Assembly (NCBI GenBank): GCA_001574975.1
Contig: KQ965799.1
Location: 1 to 64,000 of the forward strand
Direction: 5' to 3'
Length of the DNA stretch: 64,000 nt
Origin: Gonapodya prolifera JEL478
Taxonomy: Eukaryota; Monoblepharomycota; Monoblepharidomycetes; Monoblepharidales; Gonapodyaceae
How positions within the stretch are numbered: the stretch's first letter is position 1; the number at the start of each line of letters is the position of its first letter. Under the pieces are notes generated by a model that was not told where the DNA came from, searched no databases, and saw nothing but the letters and a program-made list of their open reading frames with translations. Of the stretch, positions 43,033 through 53,524 are shown one piece after another. The translations under genes were made by a program, and so were the position numbers.

Positions 43033-45715
43033 CTACGCCCCCTCTCTTTGTTCCATAACCGCCCCGATAGTTGCCGAGTCGGGATTCACGCGACTCCGTT
43101 GAGGACCCGCAGAAGCCAAATTGTTGGTGCTGCTGCGTCGCTCCCATAGGTTCACATTGACAGGGGGCGACATTCTTTTTCGGCCCTTGCTGTCCTCCGA
43201 GGTTTCACTGTACGCGACCCAGAAGTACTGCTTGACGCGACTGCGATTAGCAGGGGTGGTGGCAAGGTAATTCCTCACTTGCTCCATTTGACTTTTCTCG
43301 AGGACGTCTGGCAAGGGTCAACGTCACCGACATATCATTGGAGTGTTCGAGTGTGATGGAAGCTCACTGTATTGCAAGTCGACTTTGATAAGTTCGTCAT
43401 CCTGTACGAAAGCCTCCGCAAGTTTCATCACAGCGTGGATGCTCATATCCACACCTTCAAGAAATCCAGCGCAAATCTTAGGGGACTTCAAGCAGACGAC
43501 ACACCGAGACGGCAACTCACTACGCAAGTTCAAAGACTCCAGGTTCTTATTTATAAGAATGGCCTCCGCCAGGGCAAGGGTACCCTCATCGGAGATACGA
43601 GGATTATCTGCAAAGGAAATTTCAGCGAGAAATCGCGCTAAAGCTGACAATATGTACTCACCATACAGTGACAAGAACCGCAGGCTTTCGTCAGTCTTGA
43701 GCGCAGTGGCCATTGCTTTCAACCCCAAGTCCGATATGTTGCAAGCTGAGAAAAGGGAAAACAAATTCAAGCACTTGTTGCTCTTGAAAGGCCACCCCTA
43801 GCTTACCAGCAAGGGACAAGTTCTGCAAATAGCACCCGTCATCCTCCAGTGCCGCAGCAATATACTCCGTCCCTTCGTCGCCAATGTCGGGATTATCTTT
43901 TGAAGAAATCGAGGTCAAGGAACGAATCCCTTACATTTACCGTAACGTCACTCACACGACAACCGTAGAACAGTGATGGGATCGGGTTTGGGGAACTTCA
44001 AGGCCCTGGCGAGATTACGGGCACCGCTAACACCGATCTTGTTGTCTGCACAATTCATCCCATTGCGGTCACGATCACTGTTGGCCCTTTTAAGAACGTG
44101 TGCACTTGCCTGCCAAGTATAATCGGGTCAAGCTCCAAGCGTTGTTCTGTTCGAGCGCATCAACGAGACCCTGAATGGCTTCGTCGTTGATTCCCTTTCC
44201 TGCAACGTTGGAGTTGAGGACAAAGGTAGAACCAAGCCGCAGATTAGAAAAACTCGCCTTCCAACTCTAAAATCGACACAGTCGCAAATCGTTTCAGCCC
44301 TTGGCACGCGATTTTGAAGTCCATCGAGGTGAAAGTCCACTCTAGAAAGCAAACGTTGGGGACAACCACAGAATGCTGTGGAGAAAGAGAACGAACTTTT
44401 GAGGTCAGGGAACTCCTCAAAGCGCATTCTCTGAATGGCTTCTGGCAGCCTGATATCAGCTGGTAGATCCATTTGTCCGCGAATCTCCTTGTGATAGTCT
44501 TCAAGCCCACGCAACATCCTTCAAAAAAACCAAACGTCACATTGGGTGAACTGCATATGAGGGTTGCGACGATAACCCACTCCTTGTAGTTCGTCTCCAT
44601 GCTTTTCATTGTTTCCCTGTGATTTGCGTCCATCTTGTCCAGGGTAGAGAGCTGCAGTTTCAACATCTCACCGATGTTGTTTTTGATTTCCTCTGTGTCT
44701 GAACGAATCTTCTCCAGGTCCTCTTTAAGATCCGAATCAAGTTGCTCCTTTGTGTAGGCGAGAGCATCTTGAATACTTTGAAGACTTTCCTTCATATCTG
44801 TTGTCGAATCAGCCGTTGACTTGACGAGGGCAAACGAGAGCAGTTGCATATCGGCATCCAGAGAGTTTTGAAATCCGTCTATCGTCGCTCGACAAGCTTT
44901 GCTGTTCATGAGTTGCATGGTCCAACTTTTCTTTGACTCTTCATCCACGAAATCCAGGATGGCAAGCAGTTTTCTGAAAATACAACGAGTAAGGAGATTG
45001 TAAAAACACTCCCGAGACGCGTGAAATCGACAGTTTACTTCATAAAATCTTTGCACAAAATTTGAAGGTTTGCATCTGGCAACTTTGCCAGAACTGGGCC
45101 CGAGTACCTTTCAAATCGGTCAAACAGAACCTTCTGCCGTTCTTTCTTGGAAACACTGGAATGGTTCACAAATTGTCGTTTGCACATTATCGATCGCGTT
45201 TAAATGTAAAGTTCCTCACCGTTTGAGCTTCCCAAATAACTCTTTCAGCTCATTGCTCATTTTTTGAAGCTCGGGTGCTTTCACGGCAGGATCGTCCTTC
45301 ATGTGGTCTCGCGTTTCGACGAAAGTACTGGACAGGGCCCGTTCGTTCATCGCGATAACAAGTCGTCCTACGCGCTGGGCTAAAGAGTAGGCCGCGGCCT
45401 TGTTCTGTTCAGGAGAAACACTGGATGGGTGCAGTGGTATCAACGTCACACGAATTTCGCGAGTCACACCTGAGAGACCGACAGCGCGGCATCGTATATC
45501 ATCAATCCGATGTTCCACACTTCGGAAACGCCCGGAAAAGGCACGATCGCAGCGAGGGCGGGAATCACCTGGCCCGCGACCACTTCCCGCACCCACGAAT
45601 TCAATTCGGGAATGGAGGATGGCTCGGGCGCCGCTTTCATGCGCTGCAGCACTTCATCGACGCGGGTTGGCGATCCGGCAACCATCATCTGCGATGTTTT
45701 CGATCCTGTGGTCAC
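43033..45715 (-). CDS. MLKL-like four-helix bundle protein with ribonuclease-inhibitor-type leucine-rich repeats
   Basis: N-terminal part: EVVAGQVIPALAAIVPFPGV with SEVWNIGLMIYDAALS, then across an intron VSPEQNKAAAYSLAQRVGRL and VIAMNERALS. The P-F-P-G turn, helix spacing and NK-x3-YxLAxRVxxLV match the four-helix bundle found in MLKL and many fungal cell-death proteins. Helical brace segments follow (VDEESKKSWTMQLMNSKACR, RATIDGFQNSLDADMQLLSF) and a coiled coil at about 44800-44650. The C-terminal half has about seven repeats, each ending at or near an intron: GINDEAIQGLVDALEQ, KIGVSGARNLARALKF, DIGDEGTEYIAAALED, NISDLGLKAMATALKT, RISDEGTLALAEAIL and IHAVMKLAEAFVQ. No NACHT or kinase domain is seen. 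The role is inferred: a membrane-disrupting effector with a built-in sensor, or a scaffold. A start at 45683 (MMVAGSP) is also possible. Confidence 0.65.
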
Positions 45716-45719
45716 TTCT

Positions 45720-46091
45720 GTTGGCCCTTAACAGGCCAGGGACTGAACAATAGTAGTTGTCGCTCATTTGAGATTCTTTCACTTCTTACCACAGACGCTA
45801 TTGTACTTCTCTGTCTCGACACAGAAAGACGATTGCTGCAGGGTTGAGCAGTCCGGAAAGAAGTTGCATTCGGGCTTCGTCATGAAATTGAATCTGCAAA
45901 AATTCTTTTCTTGTAATAATGATTAATCCTTGATTCCACGACGAAGCCCGAATCCATCGCCACCCTTGGATGTCTCGTCACAAGTTGGAGATAAGTTAGT
46001 TCCAGCTCAGCTTTGGCCCTATCAACCCTCCCGGTTCGGCTACAGCCGAACGGAACGACTCAAATCGGATTCCCAGAGGACGACCTGAGAG
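45720..46091. other. Divergent intergenic region
   Basis: About 370 bp between the MLKL-like/LRR gene (minus) and the MFS transporter gene (plus). No open frame with a recognisable motif. It should contain both promoters. A stretch at about 46020-46050 (CCGGTTCGGCTACAGCCGAACGG) is a perfect inverted repeat (GTTCGGCT/AGCCGAAC) that could be a regulator site or a small stem; nothing more can be said. Confidence 0.4.
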
Positions 46092-48282
46092 ATGGATGTG
46101 GATAACGTGGAGTCGAATCTCTCTCGCCGTGATGATTCTAGCACGGATCCGGAAGCTAAGGCATCCCAAGAAGCAGTGCTCGACATTCCCACGTCTTCCC
46201 GCCGCCCTGAGATGACTTGGACTCGTTTCAGCCGGAAATGGCTCTTCACGTTCGATCTTGATGGTGGGTTTGAGGTTAAATTAAGGTCAAACCCATAATC
46301 GCCGCCATCGTTCGAGCAGATCCGGAGAGCTTACCTCCCATAGATGGGGCCATTGCATGGGTCATAGTTGCAGCGAGCTTTTTTGAGCATTTTTTCAGTG
46401 AGTCCGCATTGCAAACGTTGATGAACGACGAAATTGAAATGTCCTACTCAAGTGTTCGGCTTGTCATACAGCTTTTCGGTGTATCAGCGATTCTACGTGT
46501 CCGAGACGTCGCCCTTCTTCTCATCGGCGGCGGAAGCCGCTGCGTCCAACTCTCTTGTGTCATGGGTTGGCAGTGTTCAAGCCTGCTGCCTGTTTCTCTT
46601 CTCCCCACTGACCGGGCGCTTTGCCGACGTCTACGGCTACCGTACTGCGCTTTACGTTGGCTTGGTAATACAAGCGCTTGGTCTTCTGACGGGAAGTTTC
46701 GCAACATCGGTGAGTAAAACGACTCATTCCTGTTGGACCCACTGCTAACACCGCCAACGAGGCTTTCCCAAGATTTACCATTTACTCCCAACACAAGGGT
46801 TCTTGTACGGGGTTGGAATGTGCATTTCGTATCCTCCGTGCGTGGGCGCAGTCACCCAATGTACGTGTTTGGCGTTTTCGCACCTCGGTGCGCTCGTGCT
46901 CCAGAAAGTCTGACTCATTCCATTTGCGCACGCACACAGGGCACAAAAAACTCCGCGGCGTCGCTGTCGGGCTCGCCGTGAGCGGTGCCGGCATTGGCGG
47001 GTTCGCGATAGGACCTCTTGTTCAAGTCCTTATCGACTCTGTGGGTTGGCGCAACAGCCTCCGCGTCATGGCGGCGATCGTTGGTGGCGGCGGTGCCCTG
47101 TGTGGGTTCATGATTGTCCCGAGGCAGCGGGCGACGCCGCGCAAGGGATTCTTTGACTGGAGAATCCTCAACGACGTAAGCGAGTGGTGGGGGGAGGGCA
47201 GGTGGTTGCACCCCTCTTACGCAAAGAAATGTAGTCCCTCTTCTTCCGCTTTTTCGTCGCCGGGGCGTTGATGAACTTTGGCTATAATGTGCCGTGGGCG
47301 TTTGCGTCGACTGTGAGCCCGGGGCAGCTCTTTGGGAGATTGGAAACTGCGCTTACGTCCCTCATTGACCCCCGAAGTACGTCTCTTCGTTGGGCATTTC
47401 GGCGAGTCTCGGAGCACTTGCAGTCGGCGTTCTGAATGGAGCCAGCGCACTGGGGAGGATAATGATGGGACTTGCCAGTGATGCCGTCGGGTAAGTGCGA
47501 GTCGTTCCTTTCGAGTACTGCAATGCGAACGCTGTTCTCCACCAAGTCCCCTGAACGCCCTCATGGCGACCATGGCCGGCGCGACTGTATGCGTGTTCCT
47601 AATATGGACGTTCGCCAAGTCGTACGGCGTCTTCATGCTGTTTTCCGTGCTGTATGGCTTTTGCGCTGGCGTACGTTGGTCTCAGTTGATGTGCGAAACC
47701 ACACGACTCGACGGTACACATTCCATTCACAGGGCTTTATATCCCTCACACCGACGGCCATCACGTCCATGTACGGTGTTGATGGCATTGCCACTAGGAT
47801 GGGAATGTAGGTTGAGCTGAAAGAGAAATGCTGCCGCCCTGGTAGCTGATCAACGGCTGTTTCAAGGTACTACGCGGGACTCCCCTGGGGCTTGCTTGTG
47901 AGCCCACCCATCGCGGTGAGTGCGCGTATTGCGAGGGTGTTTCGTCCAGGGCGGACACTGAAGCAAAACGAAAACGAACACGTCAGGGTGCCATTTTGGA
48001 TCGCAACACCCAGGTGTTTCCCGACGGCACCAAGTCCCAAAACTGTGAGTGGTTCGCGCGTCCTCGTTCTTGATGTGCTCATGCTCACACCATAGATCCC
48101 TCACTAGTCGTACCGTCGATCCTCTTTTGCGTGAGTTCTATCTTCTCTCAAGTACTGTTACCCTAACCTCCCTCAACCATTCTACTCCGCTCCACCAGGC
48201 CGTATTCCTCGCCGCGGGCACGCTGGGCATCACGTGGGTCCGCTTTGAGCGGGCTCGGTGGAAGGTATTGCAAAAGGCATAG
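46092..48282 (+). CDS. Major facilitator, monocarboxylate transporter (MCT/Mch) type
   Basis: A 12-helix secondary transporter, probably proton-linked and for monocarboxylates. A soluble N terminus of about 55 residues precedes DGAIAWVIVAASFFEHFF, matching the conserved [D/E]G-x-W helix-1 signature of MCTs. Helix 2 region: FSVYQRFYVSETSPFF, LVSWVGSVQACCLFLFSPLT, then GRFADVYGYRTALYVG, which is the MFS loop 2-3 motif. Later: GFLYGVGMCISYPP, RGVAVGLAVSGAGIGGFAIG, GWRNSLRVMAAIVG, FFRFFVAGALMNFGYNVPWAF, GALAVGVLNGASALGRIMMG with LASDAVG, and VFLAAGTLGITWVRFER at the end. About nine introns. The central loop after GFMIVPRQRATPRKG is short. Substrate unknown; the neighbours (two hydrolases) hint at a scavenged acid, but this is speculation. 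Confidence 0.83.
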
Positions 48283-48449
48283 CGTAGATTATGTGGTAAT
48301 GGAAGCGTCATCATGTCTATTCGTCACTGCACGGTCACGGTCACGGTCACTGCAAATACTTGACATTCTATGAAAATGTGTAAATCTCCAGACCTCCTAC
48401 GATTATCACGAGCGGGTACGGCGCGGAGAGGCGCGCGGTTTATGCGGTG

Positions 48450-49756
48450 CTAGCGCTTGCGAGCACTTGCGAGCACTTTCTCCAACAGCGCATTGACTTG
48501 CGCCGCCGCGTCCACCATCGAGTTGTGCCCGCTCTTCTCAAACACCACCACCTCACCAACTTTTCCTCCTGCCCCTGCCACAACATCCCGCACGACCTCC
48601 GCCCCGGACTTGGGCGTCACCTGGTCGTCGCTCCCTACCGCGACCGTCACGGCACACCCGACTCCCGCGAGGCGTTCGTATAGATTACTCCCGGCCCAGT
48701 CCATACCTGAAATCACGCGCTTGAGTGTATCCGTGCGTGACGCTGCGTTCCACTCCAGCTGCCGCTGCCGGACCCATGCGGGCGAGTCCGAGGCCACGAA
48801 CCGCGTCACAGAGGGCGAGTTAGCACCGCCCCGACGGTCCCAGAGCCGCCATAGGTCGATAAGGAGCGTGGGGAAGAAGGAGATGGTGGAGAGGCGGGAT
48901 TGGATTTCCTGGTGGTCGTGCAGGCGCGGCAAGTGGTTCCGCAGTTCGTAGCAGAGTGAGTGAACAAGACCACCGAGAAAAGACGTGAGAGGGAAGGACA
49001 TACCTTTGTAATAGGCTTGCCCGGTCCAATCAGCACCACCGCCCTCACAGAGCCCTTTTTCCACTCATCCAGCTTCACCGCAAGCAGTCCTGTAATAACC
49101 GTCCCATACGAGTGCCCGACCACCACAAACCCCTGCTCGGCCCTGTACCCAGCCCGCGCCTGGACAATCTCGAGCGCGTCGTCGACGATCCGCGTTGTGC
49201 GGTAAGAAGGGTAGTCCGAGGGCCGGTCGGAGCGGCCGTGTCCGACGTTGTCGATCGCGATGCACGGGCAGTGGAGGACGGACGAGACGTGGGCGATTTG
49301 AGAGGCGAACTGGGTGGTTTGGCCGCCGAGGCCTACGTGGATGGGAGGATGGAGGAAGGGGCGTGAGACGTGATCGTGGTCGTGTGGGGCAGCAGCTCTG
49401 TGTGCCGACTTTCTGTGCCGTGGTGAATGTGCTCACCGTGAATGAAAACGAAGGTAGGCTTCTCCGAGTTTGCATCCCCAAGCTCGACTATGCGAAGTTT
49501 CAGAGCGCCGTTGCGGATGGGGACGAGGTTGGAGTTTGTCTCAAGTAGTTCGGGGTCCTTGACTGACGACCGGGTGCACATCCCATTAGCACACGGAGCA
49601 GGAGCACAGCGGAATCGATTTCACGATCAGCGTACTTGTCGGGTACTTGTAGTAATAAAAGAGGTAGAAGGCGGCCAGGCCGGCGGTGACACTTGCAGCC
49701 GCTGCAGGTATGCCATACCCTGCAGGCACGGAGAGTGGGATGCGCGGAAACGACAT
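48450..49756 (-). CDS. Membrane-anchored alpha/beta hydrolase (ABHD8-like)
   Basis: N-terminal anchor PAAAASVTAGLAAFYLFYYY, then an intron to VKDPELLETNSNLVPIRNGA with LRIVELGDANSEKPTFVFIHG, the HG oxyanion strand. After an intron (about 49436-49350): GLGGQTTQFASQIAHVSSV, CIAIDNVGHGRSDRPSDYP and GFVVVGHSYGTVITGLLAVK, where GHSYG is the nucleophile elbow. Then VVLIGPGKPITK and, further on, VAVGSDDQVTP (acid Asp) and EKSGHNSMVDAAAQ (catalytic His). All three triad residues are present. About 320 residues. Ordinary serine hydrolase; the substrate may be an ester or lipid. Start codon 49756 lies only 163 bp from the divergent acylase start. Confidence 0.82.
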
Positions 49757-49919
49757 TGCAGACACGAATGCCGACAGTCTGCCTCCCGTGCGAGTGGTAA
49801 TATGCGGTGGATTGAGAGTTTCCGAGCAAAAACGTTCACGGACGGGCCGGTGCTTTGGTGTGCCGCCAGAGTTCTGCCGCCCTTCGGCACACGGCACACC
49901 CCAAACCCACACACGAGAA
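49757..49919. promoter_or_regulatory. Short bidirectional promoter region
   Basis: Only 163 bp separate the start codons of the minus-strand alpha/beta hydrolase and the plus-strand acylase. Promoters of both must overlap here, so shared control is likely. No TATA box or named site is claimed. Confidence 0.5.
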
Positions 49920-52900
49920 ATGGCACAGATACCGAGATCGGCAGGCGGCCCCGTGTCGCTCACGGCTGAATCAATCACGCTGGCCGGACTGGACGGCGAC
50001 GTGGCAATCTTCAGAGACAAGTTTGGAATCCCGCACGTTCGGGCCGAGTCTGCCGGTGATGCGTTCTTCGCGCAGGGATTCGTCCATGCTCAGGTGCGTT
50101 TTTCATGCTAGTATACTCGTGCTCGTATGATGCATGCTGCGGGGGGGGTCGAGCAACGGAGGTCACAGGCCAAAATTGTGAACCTTCGAGCGAAGCGAGA
50201 CCCGCCGAGGCCTACGCGCGACAGCGCTGACCGAGGCGACTGTCCCACCCGAAGTGTATTTCCTCGGCCGGAGGCGAATACCCCGCGGAGCGGAATACAT
50301 TCATCGCAGAGCGATATCGAAGAGCGCACCGGATGCAAATTCCTCCGAAAGACGTTTCTCACTTCTCTGCCCCTTACACCCTCTTACACCCTCTTACTCC
50401 TCTTACTCCTCTTACTCCTCTTACTCCTCTTACCCACAGGACCGACTTTTTGCAATGGACTTTGACCGAAAACGCGCTGCGGTGAGACGAACAACACGCC
50501 CACATTCCCACACCCACCTTCCCACTCACCCATCTCCTCCTCCCCAGGGCCGTGCATCCGAATACCTCGGCTCCACCGCCCTCCTCGACGACGTCCTCTA
50601 CCTCCGCCTCGCCATCACGCACTCCACCCAACTGGACTACTCCCTCGCGAGCCCCGAGACGCGCGCCATGCTCACCTCCTACGCCGCGGGCGTCAACGCG
50701 TTCATACGGCTGGGGGACCTGCCGTGCGAGTACGGTCTCCTCGGCCTCACCGCCTCCGACATCGAGCCCTGGGAACCCCACGACCCCATCGCAATTTGGA
50801 AGGTCCGGCACGTCCTCATGGGCAACGCGCCCGTCAAACTGACCCGTGCGCGGCTCGTCGCTTCCCTCGGCATCGACCTGGCGACCCACCTCGTCGCCTC
50901 GGTCGCGTTCAACGGCACCACCGAACTGATCATTCCCGAAGCCCGAGACGCCGGGGAAGAGTACGCGTTTGGTCTGAGCGCGATCGAGGGGTTGAAGGGG
51001 GCGTGGGATGTGGGGTTGAGACAGGTGGTGGAGACGGGTGTCGCGGGCGGGAGTAATTGCTGGGTGGTGGGCGGGGGAAAGACAGAGGATGGAGCGCCTA
51101 TGCTTGGTGGGGACCCGCATCGGTGAGTTGGAGAAGGCGAGGTCTGGAGTGTGAAGCACGCAAGACCGAGCACCGAGGCCTAAGCGCCGCGAGGCGCTGA
51201 CCGAGGCCGCGAGTGACAGCGAGCCCGAGACCTAGGGGAGATAGCGCCAAAAACCAACCTTCATTTCTCTGTTCCTCCGCCCACAGCGACCTGGACTCGC
51301 CCACCGTATACTACCCCAACCACATCCGCTGCTCCGAGTTCGACGCCATCGGGTTCTCGTTCCACGGCATACCGGGAATCCAGCATTTCGGACATACAGA
51401 GCGGGTTGGGTGGTGTAGTGAGTCTTACATTTTCCTTTTGTACGCTGGGCTCCGCCTCCCTAACTCACTGGCCCACTCACTCGCCCGCCCGCCGCCTCTT
51501 CCAAAGTCACACACGCAATGACCGACTACCAGGACCTGTACCTCGAGAAAGTCGTTCCTGGCCCCGTCCCCGGCCCACACTACCTCTCCGCATCCGGCGC
51601 ACCAACTGCCTTTTCCTCCCGCGTCGAAACCATCAAAGTGCTCTCCGTCCCACCCACATCCCCTCCCACCTATACTTCGCAGCAAATCTCCTCCTACGCC
51701 ACACTGAACGGCCCCGTGGTGCTCGGCGACCCCACACGGGACGCCTTCGTGGTCACGCTGCGGTACACGGCGCTGGAACCCAACAGGCATTTTGACTGCT
51801 ACGTCAAGAGTCTCAAGGCAAAGACGGCGGATGAGTTCGAGGATGCGATGAGGGAGTGGGTCGATGTGGGTGGGCCTGGATTGGTGCATGTTAATTGTGG
51901 AGATGTCTGACGTACCGTACCGATTCGGTTCGACTCGCACACAGAGCTGTAATAATCTTTGCTATCTTGGTGGGTTGAGGGATTTGTTGTTGCCTACGCT
52001 CAAGTGATTCACGGTCGTGTTGCATAATCGCAGATGCGGATGGTAACTTTGGTTATCGGACACGCGGGAAGATTCCCATCCGCCATCCACTAAACGGATG
52101 GCTACCGGTGCGTGTTTCGGTCCTGCTCCCTTGCACTTTTATTTTTTCATGTCTCACGGTAAATCAAATCGATCAGGTGCCCGGATGGCTCACAGAATAC
52201 CAATGGCTGGACACTATCCCCTTCGAAGAGATGCCGAGCTCGCGAAACCCCACGTCCGGCAGGGTTGTGACGTGCAACAACCCCATCCAGAGCACGAACG
52301 GCGACTACAAGCATTACTTGTCCAACGATTACTACCCACGTACGTGAATCTGTGCTGTTCTTTGCTTTGCCATCCGCTGCCGACTGGGAAGGTGTAATTT
52401 TATTCATTGCCCTCTACGCAGCATCGCGGGCCCTTCGTGTCCACCAGATAATGGACGAGGTGGAGCAACAAGCACGCAAATTCGTCCCCGCCGATTTCTC
52501 CGCCATACACAACGACAAGCTGTCCGTTCGCGCGCCCGTTTTTCAGAAACTCCTCGCGTCTCTTTCGGAAACGGACACGGCGTCCCTGTCGGCGGACGCG
52601 CGGCAGATTCGGGCGGCGGTTCTAGGCTGGGATTGCGTGACGGATAAGGACAGTGCCGATGCCGCGGCGTACGAGATGTTTAGGGAGTCGCTGTATTTGT
52701 CCGTCCTGAATGACCCGCAAGGACCCCTGTCCAAGGTGAAGGAGATCCTGCAGGGTGAAGGTATGGTGGCCGCTTTGTCGCTGCTCCTTGTCCGGTTGGC
52801 CTTGATGATGATTTGGTACAAGGTGATCCTAAGAATTTGTCGAAACCTCTTTACGGATACTTTTATCGCGTGTTGGATATGTGGATTGAGAAGAATGATC

Positions 52901-53485
52901 TCCTGGCCCTTCCGAAAGGGAAACCATGGGCCGCGGTTGCAGCTGCTGCACTGGAAACTGCAGCAACAAAGGGGAAAACAATTTTCGGAGCGGATATTGC
53001 AAAGTGGCGATGGTGAATGACATTGCCAATGCCGCTTTCATTGCGGAGTTCCCCAACTCGTTTTGACAGGGGAACTGCTCACAACGCTCTCCCAACGCAC
53101 CCACTGAGCAAAATATTCCCTGACCTGGCTTCCACACTCAATCAGAAACCGTTTGAGATGGGTGGAGATATGGACACCACGCAACAGAGTGCTGGATTCA
53201 ATAAAATCACGTTTCTCTCTTGTGCTCGTTACATCATGACTCCAGCCGAGGTGAGTGAACGCTTCCAAATATGGCCTGCAATCGACTCGGGACTCATTTA
53301 TTGCACAGAGCTGGGGCAAGTCGACATGGATCATTCCGGGAGGGAACAGCGGTCACCCTCTATCGCCGCACTACAATGACCAAGCGGAACTTTATGCGAA
53401 AAACGACGTGGTAAAGATGATTTATGAATGGAGTGAAATTGAGCGCGAAGCAGAGAGCAAGAGTGTTTTGAAGGCCAAACAGTAG
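49920..53485 (+). CDS. Penicillin-acylase-type Ntn hydrolase (N-acyl amide hydrolase)
   Basis: Family S45 amidases cleave N-acyl groups from amides; a precursor cuts itself into alpha and beta chains, and the beta chain starts with the catalytic Ser. The alpha chain opens with VAIFRDKFGIPHVRAESAGD and AFFAQGFVHAQ, then DRLFAMDFDRKRAAGRASEY, AAGVNAFIRLG, GLTASDIEPWEPHDPIAIWK. The nucleophile block is GVAGGSNCWVVGGGKTEDGA with PMLGGDPHR, so Ser-1 of the beta chain is the S of GGSNCW at about 51052. Later: IGFSFHGIPGIQHFGHTERVGW, DGNFGYRTRGKIP, WLPVPGWLTEYQWL, RVVTCNNPI and WIIPGGNSGHPLSPHYNDQA, the conserved end. Around 780 residues and about nine introns, so it is settled in this genome. A signal peptide is not obvious. 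The substrate (lactone, penicillin-like or fatty amide) cannot be told. Confidence 0.88.
50206..50236 (+). repeat. Intronic repeat copy 1
   Basis: Lies in the first intron of the acylase gene. It begins CGAGGCCTACGCGC and ends GCGCTGACCGAGGC. The same ends recur in a later intron of the same gene (51174-51206). The left and right ends are partly complementary (GCGC cores), so a stem is possible. Confidence 0.6.
50377..50440 (+). repeat. CTCTTACTCC pyrimidine tandem repeat before an intron acceptor
   Basis: Seven or so copies of a CTCTTAC(A/T)CC unit run directly into the TTACCCACAG acceptor of acylase intron 1. Each copy also supplies a branch-like TTAC and polypyrimidine, so it may be a tandemly grown 3' splice region. 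The frame through it gives only poly-SYSSYS and is not coding. Confidence 0.65.
51174..51206 (+). repeat. Intronic repeat copy 2
   Basis: In the intron after the nucleophile exon of the acylase gene. It begins CGAGGCCTAAGCGC and ends GCGCTGACCGAGGC, matching copy 1 at both ends with a short diverged middle. See the copy at 50206. Confidence 0.6.
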
Positions 53486-53524
53486 TACATTACAGTAATG
53501 AACATGCCAAAAGATTTAATAAAT

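Noticed and set aside
48340-48353. ACGGTC microrepeat (about three copies) downstream of the MFS gene
   Set aside because: A short simple repeat in non-coding DNA; no wider pattern.
50374-51159. A 261-residue minus-strand open frame
   Set aside because: It is antisense to the acylase exons that carry the family motifs, and its own translation is Val/Gly/Glu-rich without any domain.
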